NCBI RefSeq assembly: GCF_030811655.1
Contig: NZ_JAUSRE010000014.1
Span: 1-64,000 of the forward strand
From: Pseudarthrobacter enclensis
Lineage (GTDB): Bacteria; Actinomycetota; Actinomycetes; Actinomycetales; Micrococcaceae
Reading direction: 5' to 3'
Length of the DNA: 64,000 nucleotides
Part shown: piece after piece, positions 7,987 to 15,702 of the stretch
Layout of the letters: every line of letters begins with the position of its first letter
How positions within the stretch are numbered: position 1 is the stretch's first letter
Notes under the pieces: model-generated
What the model saw: only the letters and a program-made list of their open reading frames with translations
The model's database searches: none
What the model was told of the DNA's origin: nothing
Program-made: the position numbers and the translations under genes

Positions 7987-8960
7987 TCGCCGCTGAGTTC
8001 CTTCCAGTCCTGCTCCCAGATCCGGCGCATTTCCTCGTCCTTGCGGATGGGGGACGGAGCTTCCAGCTCCCGCTGCGGTTCGGGGTCCCCGCGCCGGCGT
8101 CCCCAGTCGCGCGGGTTCAGCGATCGGCGGCTTGATTCCAGGACCAGCAGCGCCCGGTCGGTCAGCGCGTCATTGCGAAGGGCAAGATGTGTCTTGCGGC
8201 GGCGCAGGACCTCGGCAATCGCCTGGTGCGCCGCATCCAGCCGGCCTTCCCGGCGCAGGGCGCGGGCACGGACAAGCAGCAGGGCAGCGGAGAGATCGTC
8301 CGCGTTCAGCAGTCCCTCCGTCCAGTCGATGACGGTTCGGCTGCGGCCGAGCGTGAGGGCCAGGGAACAGCGTGCAAGGGCCACGGGGAGCGACGGCGGC
8401 AGCCCGGTCAGCGCGTCGAGCGCCGCTTCCGTGCGGCCAGTCTCGCGCAGCGAGTGGGCCAGGGCCAGGAACACCGATTCCTCACTGAACAGCACGGGAA
8501 TCTCCACCCGCTCGGCCAGTTCGATCCTGGTGACAATGCGGGTGAGGTAGGTGGAGGAGTAGCGGTTGGCTTCGTCGTCGTTCCTGGTGGTGAGCCCGCG
8601 CTGGAGGAGCTCGGACGCGCGCAGGTACCCGCCGTGCTTGTACACCAGCAGCCCGGCCATCAGGTAGCAGAGTCCGGCCCAGCCGGGGTAGGCGCGCGCC
8701 AGCGTGATGAGGCGGTCCGGCTCGCGGCTGGTGAAGACGGCCTCGTGGACGGCCCTGGCCGGCTTGGGCATCAGCCGTTTAAGCCGCGGCACCTCGCCGT
8801 CGATGGAGAGCAGTGCCGCGTTGCGTCCACCCAGGACCTCTGTCAGCAGGCCGCCCACTCCGCCGGCGAGGTCATGGACCGGGGTGCGGAGCTGGGCCCG
8901 CCCAAAGGGGGTGAGGTCGCGGCTGTCCCAGTAGATCGGTGCAGTTTCCCCGGCGCTCAT
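7983..8960 (-). CDS. Hypothetical alpha-helical repeat protein
   Basis: I do not recognise a named family in this 325-residue protein. From about residue 75 to 260 it is a series of helix pairs with TPR-like spacing (ELLQRGL, ALAHSLRETGRTEAALDAL, RALRREGRLDAAHQAIAEVL), suggesting a protein-binding scaffold. The N-terminus has no signal peptide. The last 50 residues are charged and rich in Arg, Glu and Asp. TAGCAT (8967-8972) lies 6 nt before the ATG, consistent with a leaderless mRNA. It is likely an Arthrobacter-type conserved hypothetical. Its 3' end overlaps the LysE gene by 4 nt on the opposite strand. Confidence 0.75.
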   Translation of the reverse strand: MSAGETAPIYWDSRDLTPFGRAQLRTPVHDLAGGVGGLLTEVLGGRNAALLSIDGEVPRLKRLMPKPARAVHEAVFTSREPDRLITLARAYPGWAGLCYLMAGLLVYKHGGYLRASELLQRGLTTRNDDEANRYSSTYLTRIVTRIELAERVEIPVLFSEESVFLALAHSLRETGRTEAALDALTGLPPSLPVALARCSLALTLGRSRTVIDWTEGLLNADDLSAALLLVRARALRREGRLDAAHQAIAEVLRRRKTHLALRNDALTDRALLVLESSRRSLNPRDWGRRRGDPEPQRELEAPSPIRKDEEMRRIWEQDWKELSGD

Positions 8961-9003
8961 CTTTCCATGCTAACCGCGAAGAGGTAAGGGCCGGGCGGTG
9001 TGG

Positions 9004-9507
9004 TCAGCTCCCGGATGCAGTAATCCACACCCCGATGATCCAGGTGCTGGCAGCGAGGCAGGCCAGCGCGAATTCAGCGAGCATGCCCAGGCCTGTTGCC
9101 TTCAAGGCAGCCCAGCTGGACCGCGCCGCCGTCGGGAAGTTGCGGGTCCGGAGGAACTCACTGACCAGCAGGCCGGCAGCGAAGCCCGCGAAGAGGCCCA
9201 CTACCGGGATGACGAACATGCCCACCACGCCGGCCGCGAGGGCCACCACGACGCTGCGGCTGGGAATGGCGTGCTGCTTGAGTTTCCTGCCCGTGAGGAG
9301 GGCACCGGCCGCCATCCCGGCGGCAACGAAGACCATAGCCACGGCGAAGATGACCCACCCCACCGTCCCGGCCCCTCCCCAGATGGCCCAGGCCAGCAGG
9401 CTCACGGCGATCAGGACGCTGCCGGGCAAAACCGGAATGATGATCCCGGCGACCCCCACCAGGATCGCCAGGCCGCACAGGATGGTCACCACGGTTTCGG
9501 AGCTCAT
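9004..9507 (-). CDS. DUF456 family membrane protein
   Basis: This 167-residue integral membrane protein has four to five hydrophobic helices and the N-terminal pattern typical of DUF456 (GLAILVGVAGIIIPVLPGSVLI region). A glycine-rich helix pair (about residues 85-120) is characteristic. The function of the family is unknown. The gene starts at an ATG preceded by TAGACT (9515-9520) at 7 nt, consistent with leaderless expression. It is followed by the helical-repeat gene on the same strand with a gap of 43 bp. Confidence 0.82.
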   Translation of the reverse strand: MSSETVVTILCGLAILVGVAGIIIPVLPGSVLIAVSLLAWAIWGGAGTVGWVIFAVAMVFVAAGMAAGALLTGRKLKQHAIPSRSVVVALAAGVVGMFVIPVVGLFAGFAAGLLVSEFLRTRNFPTAARSSWAALKATGLGMLAEFALACLAASTWIIGVWITASGS

Positions 9508-9539
9508 GGACCCCAGTCTAGGGGGACGCTTTTAACGCC

Positions 9540-9580
9540 CGACGGCGGTGCCTCCCCTTCAAAAGGAGGCACCCCCGTCG
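9540..9580 (-). terminator. Terminator hairpin after malic enzyme
   Basis: A 16-bp stem with one mismatch (9540-9555 with 9565-9580) and a 9-nt loop lies 21 bp beyond the stop of the malic enzyme gene. The tail on the minus strand is only weakly T-rich, so termination is likely but not textbook. Confidence 0.6.
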
Positions 9581-9601
9581 TGGTTTCGGCAGGAAGAAGC
9601 C

Positions 9602-10801
9602 TTACTCCGCTTCCGCGGCTGCAGCGACGGCGGCGGTGACCGCGGGGGCCACACGCGGGTCCAGTGGGCTGGGGACGATGTAGTCGGCCGACAGGTCCTC
9701 GGCGGCAAGGTCCGCAATCGCACGGGCGGCCGCAAGCTTCATGGCCGGCGTGATGCGGCGGGCGCCGGCATCCAGGGCACCGCGGAAAATGCCGGGGAAC
9801 GCCAGCACGTTGTTGATCTGGTTGGGGAAATCGCTGCGGCCGGTGGCCACAACGGCTGCATACTTCACCGCCACCTCGGGCAGGACTTCGGGGTCCGGGT
9901 TGGAGAGGGCGAAGACGATGGCGTCCTCGTTCATCGAGGCCAGGTGGGACTCGTCCAGCTTGGAGGAGGAGACACCGATGAAGACGTCGGCTCCCGCCAG
10001 CGCTTCGGCCGGTCCGCCGGTGACGCCCCGGGGGTTGCTGCGGCCGGCAATGTCCGCCTTCTTGCTCCCGGGGCTGGCGGCCAGGTCCTCCCGGCCGGAG
10101 TTGATGACCCCCCGGGAGTCGAGCAGCACGACGTCGCTGATGCCTGCTGCGAGCAGGATTTCGGCGACGGCGATGCCGGCGGCGCCTGCGCCGGACACCA
10201 CTACTTTGAGGCCTTCCAGGCCGCGGCCGGTCACCTTGGCGGCGTTGGTCAGGGCGGCGAGGGCCACGACGGCGGTACCGTGCTGGTCGTCATGCATGAC
10301 CGGGCAGTCCAGGGCTTCGATCAGCTTTTCCTCCAGCTCGAAGCAGCGCGGCGCGGAAATGTCTTCCAGGTTCACAGCGCCGAAGCTGGGGCGGAGCCGG
10401 ACCAGGGTTTCCACAATCTCGTCCACGTCGGTGGTGTTGAGGACCAGCGGGATGGAGTCAAGGTCGCCGAAGGTCTTAAAGAGCGCGGACTTGCCCTCCA
10501 TGACAGGCAGCGAGGCGCTGGCACCAATGTTGCCCAGGCCCAGGACGGCGGTGCCATCGCTGACGACGACCACCAGGCGCTCGGCCCAGGTCAGGGTCCG
10601 CGCCAGTTCGGGCCGGGCGTGGATGGCACGGCTGACCTCGGCCACACCCGGGGTGTAGGCGATCGAAAGGTCCCGCTTGTTGGACAGCGGGACGGTGCTG
10701 GTCACGGACAGCTTGCCGCCCTGGTGGGCGCCGAAGATCTCGTCCTCGGTGAGGGCCGTGGCTGCTGAATTGTCGGTGGCGGTGATTGCGTCAATGGACA
10801 C
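9602..10801 (-). CDS. NAD(P)-dependent malic enzyme
   Basis: This 399-residue enzyme oxidatively decarboxylates malate to pyruvate. It is the short bacterial type: N-terminal malic domain with SVTSTVPLSNKRDLSIAYTP, the catalytic Lys in VMEGKSALFK, the metal-binding stretch NLEDISAPRCFELEE, then an NAD-binding domain with GAGAAGIA. There is no phosphotransacetylase domain. The start is a GTG with AGGAG 8 nt upstream; the open frame to 11002 is low-complexity and was rejected. A CRP-like site lies at 11034-11049. Whether NAD or NADP is preferred is not evident. It is transcribed alone, ending at a hairpin. Confidence 0.93.
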   Translation of the reverse strand: MSIDAITATDNSAATALTEDEIFGAHQGGKLSVTSTVPLSNKRDLSIAYTPGVAEVSRAIHARPELARTLTWAERLVVVVSDGTAVLGLGNIGASASLPVMEGKSALFKTFGDLDSIPLVLNTTDVDEIVETLVRLRPSFGAVNLEDISAPRCFELEEKLIEALDCPVMHDDQHGTAVVALAALTNAAKVTGRGLEGLKVVVSGAGAAGIAVAEILLAAGISDVVLLDSRGVINSGREDLAASPGSKKADIAGRSNPRGVTGGPAEALAGADVFIGVSSSKLDESHLASMNEDAIVFALSNPDPEVLPEVAVKYAAVVATGRSDFPNQINNVLAFPGIFRGALDAGARRITPAMKLAAARAIADLAAEDLSADYIVPSPLDPRVAPAVTAAVAAAAEAE

Positions 10802-11033
10802 GTCATTGTCTCCTGGTGCTCGCCGTGGGCACACGGCACATGGGGCTGGAGCCCGGCCGGGCCCAAGCGGGGAAAGAAGTGCGACAGGAAACCCAGGGGT
10901 GGTGGGTCCATGGGAACGCCGGGGATGTTTCCGCCCTGCCGCTCCGGTGCCTCCATGGTAGGCAGGCGTGGAACGGCAGGGAGGAGCCTCTTGACACGGC
11001 ATCGCAATGCCAAAACGATTAATCAGCCCTGTT

Positions 11034-11049
11034 AGTGATCCACATCACG
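11034..11049. promoter_or_regulatory. Candidate CRP/GlxR-type site upstream of malic enzyme
   Basis: AGTGATCCACATCACG contains GTGA-N6-TCAC, the core of the CRP/GlxR consensus TGTGA-N6-TCACA, with both outer bases changed. It sits 233 bp before the malic enzyme start and 40 bp after the tetR stop. A cAMP-sensing regulator of a gluconeogenic/anaplerotic enzyme is plausible. Confidence 0.45.
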
Positions 11050-11088
11050 GGATTATGGCGTATTTAATCCGCTTTTGGTCTAGACCAG

Positions 11089-11703
11089 TTACGCGGACTT
11101 ACCTACTGTGAAGCCGGATTCCGCGTCCGGGGAGAGTCTGCCGCAGGCCTTTTTCAGGTCCTCCTCGGCTTCGAAGAGGGAAAGCCGCCGATTGCGCACG
11201 GACTGGACCAGACCAGTGACTGTCAGGAGGAGGACCCGGGCGCCCACAGCGTCCCCGCAGGCTCCCGCCACGAGTTTTTCACTAAGTGCGTCTATCTCGC
11301 GCAGGAGTTCGGTGGTGTCCTTTTCGGGGACGTATACGCCCCGGCTGAGGCACTGCTCCACTGCGGGCTGCATGACGCGCATGTGGAAGATCTCCATCAG
11401 CAGGCCGGAGAGGGCACGGCCACGGAAGCGCGGCGAGGAACCGCGGGCACCGGACTGCAGCTCGTCCAGCTGCTGCCGGTACAGGGCGAGCATCAGGTGC
11501 GTGGGTGAGGGGAAGTAGCGGTAGAGCGTACCCAGCGGCACGTCGGCTTTCTCTGCGACCTGGGAAAGTTCCACGGCATCAAGTCCCGTGCGCGCAAACC
11601 CTGCAGCTGTCTCCAGGATCCGGGCGTAGCGGAGGCGCTGGCGTGGAGCGGAAGGCCGGGCGGCCATGGGCGGATGGTCTGAAAAAGTCTCGGGCATCAG
11701 CAT
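11089..11703 (-). CDS. TetR/AcrR family transcriptional regulator
   Basis: This 204-residue regulator has an N-terminal TetR HTH (residues about 20-66) with LSQVAEKADVPLGTLYRYFPSP as the recognition region, and a helical ligand-binding domain whose C-terminal part resembles the KstR-type. Family members repress until a small ligand binds. It is downstream of an MFS gene (130 bp gap, same strand) and upstream of malic enzyme. The gap before it contains a TATAGT -10-like box and a long-range inverted repeat (11720-11728 with 11761-11769). No ligand can be inferred. Confidence 0.88.
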   Translation of the reverse strand: MLMPETFSDHPPMAARPSAPRQRLRYARILETAAGFARTGLDAVELSQVAEKADVPLGTLYRYFPSPTHLMLALYRQQLDELQSGARGSSPRFRGRALSGLLMEIFHMRVMQPAVEQCLSRGVYVPEKDTTELLREIDALSEKLVAGACGDAVGARVLLLTVTGLVQSVRNRRLSLFEAEEDLKKACGRLSPDAESGFTVGKSA

Positions 11704-11833
11704 TCCGGGGTTGTGTTTTAGCGGCTGCGGCCAGGAGCGCCCCCACTTCCGTACCGCCCTGCAGCCGCTTCAACTATACGGCACACCTCCGTGCCCTAAT
11801 TCGTCAGCCAGCCTTACTATCGGTACTTCCGGG

Positions 11834-13120
11834 TCACCTGACGCACTTGATTTTCACCACGAAGACGGCGCCGAGCAGCCCAATAACGGCAGCCGTGAGG
11901 AACAGCGTGCGGTAGCCGCCCCAATACGTCACGGCCACCAGCGCCAGGGTGGGAGCCACCACCTGGGGCAGCGAGTTGGCCACATTGATGACCCCCATGT
12001 CCCGGCCCCGGCTGACGGCGAACGGCAGGACCTGTGTCAGCAGCGCAAAGTCGACTGCCAGGTAGGCGCCAAAGCCGATGCCGAGCACTGCGGCTCCGGC
12101 GAGCGCGCCGGGCCACACGGGGAAGAAGGCCATGATGGCCCCGGCCATGGCGATAGTGGCGGACGACCCAATGACGAAAGGCTTCCGCCTGCCCGCCCGG
12201 TCGCTCCAGGGCCCGGCCGCCACGGCAGTGATCATCACCATCGCCGCGTATATCCCGGTCAGGACCAGCACCCCGGCTGCGGGATCCTCATAGCCGATGA
12301 CATCGCGCAGGAAGAAGAGCAGGTACACGATGGTCAGTTGGTTGCCCACGTTGACCAGGAAGCGGGTAAGCCAGGCCCATGCGAAGTCCGGGTGACGCAC
12401 GGGGCTGATCCAGAAGCCCCTCAGGAACCCGGCAATCCGGAACCTGGCGTTGGCGTCCCCGGGCAAAGCCGGGTCGTTCCGGTGGAACAGGTACGGCAGC
12501 ACGGACAGCAGCAGGGCGGCAGCGCACAGCCAGTAGCCCACCATGAAGTTTCCTGACACCACGGCGCCGAAAACGGCGCCGGTCAGGATGCCAAGGGTCT
12601 GGCCCATCGCCGCCAGTCCGCCCACTCCCCCGCGCTGGACCACGGGAACACGGTCCGGGACCGCGGCCGTGATGGCGGCATACGCGGCGTTTGCCCCGAG
12701 CTGCACCAGGCACCAGAACAGCACCATCAGCGCCACGGCAGCCGAGAAAGACATGGCCAGCAGCGCCGCCGTTGCCAGCACGGCTCCGGCCAGCACCCAC
12801 GGGGCACGGCGGCCAAAGCGCGAAGTGGTACGGTCCGAGAGCGCACCGAAGAGCGGATTGGCCACCAGGGAGACGGCAGCGCCGCACGCCGTCACCAGTG
12901 ACAGGATTGCTTCCTTGCCCGGCGCGTCGATACTGATTGCCTGCTGGCCGATGAACACGTTGATGGGACCGAAGAACGCGGCATTGATACCCACGTTGAC
13001 CAGCACCAGGCCCGTTACCCAGCGTGCGGTAACTTTTTCCACCGGCTCCGCGAGCGCCGCCGTCGGGCTTTTGCCTGCCGGAGCACCGTGCGGCGGCGCG
13101 GGCATGTTGGACAGACTCAT
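11834..13120 (-). CDS. MFS transporter, GPH/sugar-symporter-like
   Basis: This 428-residue protein has 12 predicted membrane helices. The first cytoplasmic loop LSDRTTSRFGRRAPW matches the SDRT-x2-RFGRR-x-P pattern of glycoside-pentoside-hexuronide symporters and related sugar MFS proteins. A second DRAGRRKP motif lies in the 6-7 half. Substrate is unknown, probably a sugar or glycoside. It is divergent from rraA with 126 bp between. A TetR gene follows on the same strand and may be co-transcribed. Confidence 0.87.
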   Translation of the reverse strand: MSLSNMPAPPHGAPAGKSPTAALAEPVEKVTARWVTGLVLVNVGINAAFFGPINVFIGQQAISIDAPGKEAILSLVTACGAAVSLVANPLFGALSDRTTSRFGRRAPWVLAGAVLATAALLAMSFSAAVALMVLFWCLVQLGANAAYAAITAAVPDRVPVVQRGGVGGLAAMGQTLGILTGAVFGAVVSGNFMVGYWLCAAALLLSVLPYLFHRNDPALPGDANARFRIAGFLRGFWISPVRHPDFAWAWLTRFLVNVGNQLTIVYLLFFLRDVIGYEDPAAGVLVLTGIYAAMVMITAVAAGPWSDRAGRRKPFVIGSSATIAMAGAIMAFFPVWPGALAGAAVLGIGFGAYLAVDFALLTQVLPFAVSRGRDMGVINVANSLPQVVAPTLALVAVTYWGGYRTLFLTAAVIGLLGAVFVVKIKCVR

Positions 13121-13246
13121 TGGCGTAGCTCCCCTTGGTGCGGCCGGTGGGCGGTGGGATCAGACTATCGTGGGCGTTGGCTGGGCCCGCGAACCTGCGC
13201 CGGCCCGCTTGCCCGCGAGCCAAGTCCAAGCATGGAGGAGAACCAG

Positions 13247-13741
13247 ATGAGCGCACCTACACCGGCTGGAGGCACAGCGGTGAACACCGCGGACCTCTAC
13301 GACGAGCGCGGCGACGGGCTGGCGTCCGTCTCACTGCAGTTCCAGTCGCTGGGCGGACGTTCACACTTCAGCGGCCCCGTCCGGACCATCCGCTGTTTCC
13401 AGGACAACGCCCTGGTGAAGTCCACCCTGGGCTCGCCCGGCAATGGCGCGGTGCTGGTGGTGGACGGCGGCGGCTCGCTGGGCACCGCCCTGATGGGGGA
13501 CATGATCGCCGAAAGCGCCGTGGCCAACGGGTGGGCCGGCGTCGTCATTAATGGCGCCATCCGGGACCGGGTGGCCATCGCCCGGCTGGACCTTGGCGTC
13601 AAGGCCCTGGGCAGCAATCCGCGGAAGAGCCTGAAAACCGGCGCCGGCGAGGTGGACGTGGACCTGGTGATCGACGGCGTGACCTTCCGCCCCGGAGCCA
13701 CCATCTGGTGCGATCCGGACGGCATCCTCGTGGAACCGTAG
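13247..13741 (+). CDS. rraA: Ribonuclease E activity regulator RraA
   Basis: This 164-residue protein matches RraA in length and sequence: TADLYDERGD at the N-terminus and the segment GDMIAESAVANGWAGVVING followed by RDRVAI. RraA trimers bind and inhibit RNase E in enterics. Related family members act as class II pyruvate aldolases with a G-x20-R-D motif, which is partly retained here, so an enzymatic role cannot be excluded. The ATG at 13247 follows GGAGGAG at 6-nt spacing and was chosen over upstream starts. It is divergent from an MFS gene. Confidence 0.92.
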   Translation: MSAPTPAGGTAVNTADLYDERGDGLASVSLQFQSLGGRSHFSGPVRTIRCFQDNALVKSTLGSPGNGAVLVVDGGGSLGTALMGDMIAESAVANGWAGVVINGAIRDRVAIARLDLGVKALGSNPRKSLKTGAGEVDVDLVIDGVTFRPGATIWCDPDGILVEP

Positions 13742-13780
13742 GAGGAATTTTGGCGGCCAGGGAATAGAAAGAACAGCTAA

Positions 13781-13803
13781 GATAGTTACTGAAAGCAACT
13801 ATC
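13781..13803. promoter_or_regulatory. Dyad upstream of DHA2 efflux gene
   Basis: GATAGTT (13781-13787) and AACTATC (13797-13803) form a perfect 7-9-7 inverted repeat in the 96-bp gap before the efflux gene. Outer AGC/GCT triplets extend it with three mismatches. A TAAGAT box overlaps its left arm, so it may be a repressor site on the efflux promoter. Confidence 0.5.
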
Positions 13804-13837
13804 GCTGCTTAAGTCCCTTTCTTCCCTTGGAGCACCC

Positions 13838-15502
13838 ATGTCCAAAGCCACTGCCGCGCCCGGCGCCGGAGAAGTCCTGACGCGCCGCCAGATCGTCACA
13901 GTGATGGTGGGCCTGATGCTGGGCATGTTCCTGGCATCCCTTGACCAGACCATCGTCTCCACGTCCATCTACACCATTGCCAACGACCTGGACGGGCTCT
14001 CCCTGCAGGCCTGGGCCACCACCGCCTACCTGATTACGTCCACCGTCAGCACGCCGCTGTACGGCAAGCTGAGCGACATCTTCGGACGCCGCCCGCTGTA
14101 CCTGACCGCCATCGCCGTGTTCCTGGTGGGCTCGCTCTACGCCGGGTCGGTCCATTCGATGACCGAACTGGCCATAGCCCGCGGCATCCAGGGCCTGGGC
14201 GCCGGCGGCCTGCTGGCACTGGCGCTGACCATCATCGGCGACATCGTCTCGCTCAAGGACCGCGCAAAGTTCCAGGGCTACTTCATGTCCGTCTTCGGGA
14301 TCTCCTCGGTCCTGGGTCCGGTGGTGGGCGGCGCCTTTGCCGGTTCAGCCAACATCCTGGGCTTCGACGGCTGGCGCTGGGTGTTCTTCATCAACATCCC
14401 CATCGGCCTCGCCGCCCTGACGGTGGTGTTCCTGTTCCTGCACCTGCCTGCAAAGCACCTGAAACAGAAGATCGACTACTGGGGCGCCGCCGCCATCACC
14501 GTGGCCATCGTGCCGCTCCTCCTGGTCGCTGAGCAGGGCCGCACCTGGGGCTGGACCTCCACCAACTCCTTCCTCTGCTACGGGCTGGGCGCCGTGGGCA
14601 TTGCCTGGTTCCTGCTGGCCGAAAAGCGGGCCGGCGACTACGCCCTGATCCCGCTGCGGCTCTTCCACAACGTGACGTTCGGGCTCTCCTCGCTGCTGAA
14701 CTTCATCATCGGCATCGGCATGTTCGGCGCCATCGCCATGCTCCCCATGTACCTGCAGCTGGTGAAGGGCCTCACTCCCACCGAAGCGGGCCTGATGATG
14801 ATCACCTTCACCGTGGGCATCCTGTTCGGCTCCATCACGGCAGGCCGCACCATCTCGGCGTCCGGCACGTTCCGCATCTTCCCCATCATGGGCACAGGCA
14901 TCCTGACCGCCGCCGCCCTGGTGATGGGCTTCTCCCTCGGGGTGGACACCGGCCTCTGGGTGCCGGGCCTGATCGCCGTGTTCTTCGGCGTGGGCCTGGG
15001 CTTCTGCATGCAGCCCCTCACCCTGGCCATGCAGACCTCGGTTCCGCCGCGGGACATGGGCGTGGGAACGTCCTCCGCGGCGTTCTTCCGCTCCATGGGC
15101 GGCGCGGTGGGAACCGCCGTCTTCATCTCCATGCTGTTCAGCCTGGCCGCTGACAGGATTGCCGAGGGCATGAAGACCGCCACCACCGATCCGGCCTACC
15201 TGGCAGTCCTGAAGGACCCGGCAGTCGCGTCGGACCCGGCCAACGCCAAGCTGTACGACTTCTTCAAGAACGGCGCGTCCAACGATTCGCTGAACGACAC
15301 CAGCTGGCTGCACACCGCCAACAGCACCCTGACCAGGCCCATCACCGAGGGCTTCGCCACCTCCATCGACACGGTGATGCTGACCGCCGCGGCCCTGACC
15401 GGCCTGGCGTTCCTCATCAGCTTCGCCTTGCCCCGGAAGAAGCTGACCGACCAGAAAGCATCCCCGCAGGACGAGGACAACATGCAGATTCCGGCCCACT
15501 AG
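13838..15502 (+). CDS. DHA2 (EmrB/QacA) MFS drug exporter
   Basis: This 554-residue protein has about 14 membrane helices, the length and layout of DHA2 proton-driven multidrug exporters. The helix 1 motif LDQTIVSTSIYTIANDL, the loop motif GKLSDIFGRRP, and motif C GPVVGGAFAG in helix 5 are all present. A hydrophilic stretch of about 90 residues lies before the last helix. The ATG is preceded by a weak Shine-Dalgarno (TTGGAGCACCC). A dyad at 13781-13803 may control it, but no regulator gene is adjacent. A clear terminator follows. Confidence 0.92.
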   Translation: MSKATAAPGAGEVLTRRQIVTVMVGLMLGMFLASLDQTIVSTSIYTIANDLDGLSLQAWATTAYLITSTVSTPLYGKLSDIFGRRPLYLTAIAVFLVGSLYAGSVHSMTELAIARGIQGLGAGGLLALALTIIGDIVSLKDRAKFQGYFMSVFGISSVLGPVVGGAFAGSANILGFDGWRWVFFINIPIGLAALTVVFLFLHLPAKHLKQKIDYWGAAAITVAIVPLLLVAEQGRTWGWTSTNSFLCYGLGAVGIAWFLLAEKRAGDYALIPLRLFHNVTFGLSSLLNFIIGIGMFGAIAMLPMYLQLVKGLTPTEAGLMMITFTVGILFGSITAGRTISASGTFRIFPIMGTGILTAAALVMGFSLGVDTGLWVPGLIAVFFGVGLGFCMQPLTLAMQTSVPPRDMGVGTSSAAFFRSMGGAVGTAVFISMLFSLAADRIAEGMKTATTDPAYLAVLKDPAVASDPANAKLYDFFKNGASNDSLNDTSWLHTANSTLTRPITEGFATSIDTVMLTAAALTGLAFLISFALPRKKLTDQKASPQDEDNMQIPAH

Positions 15503-15520
15503 GCCGGAAGGGCAGGGAAC

Positions 15521-15562
15521 GGACGACGACGGCGGCACGGCCCGCCGTCGTCGTCCTGCTTT
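15521..15562 (+). terminator. Rho-independent terminator of DHA2 exporter
   Basis: A perfect 15-bp GC stem (15521-15535 with 15542-15556), 6-nt loop, followed by TGCTTT. It lies 19 bp past the stop codon. Confidence 0.85.
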
Positions 15563-15702
15563 AAGGAGGACAAGAGGCGCCAAGTGGAACATGGGCCGGT
15601 GACGTGCCACACTGTTTAGCGCGTGTGCGCCGGCCCCTCTGGCCGGTACCGCAGCCGACGACGTCCGCACCGCATCCATAGAACCCAAACCCAGGGAGAA
15701 CC

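Noticed and set aside
9548..10768. 406-residue frame antisense to malic enzyme
   Set aside because: Shadow frame with no motif; malic enzyme on the other strand is certain.
10802..11002. N-terminal extension of malic enzyme
   Set aside because: Pro/Arg-rich, unlike the family; the GTG at 10801 has a good Shine-Dalgarno.
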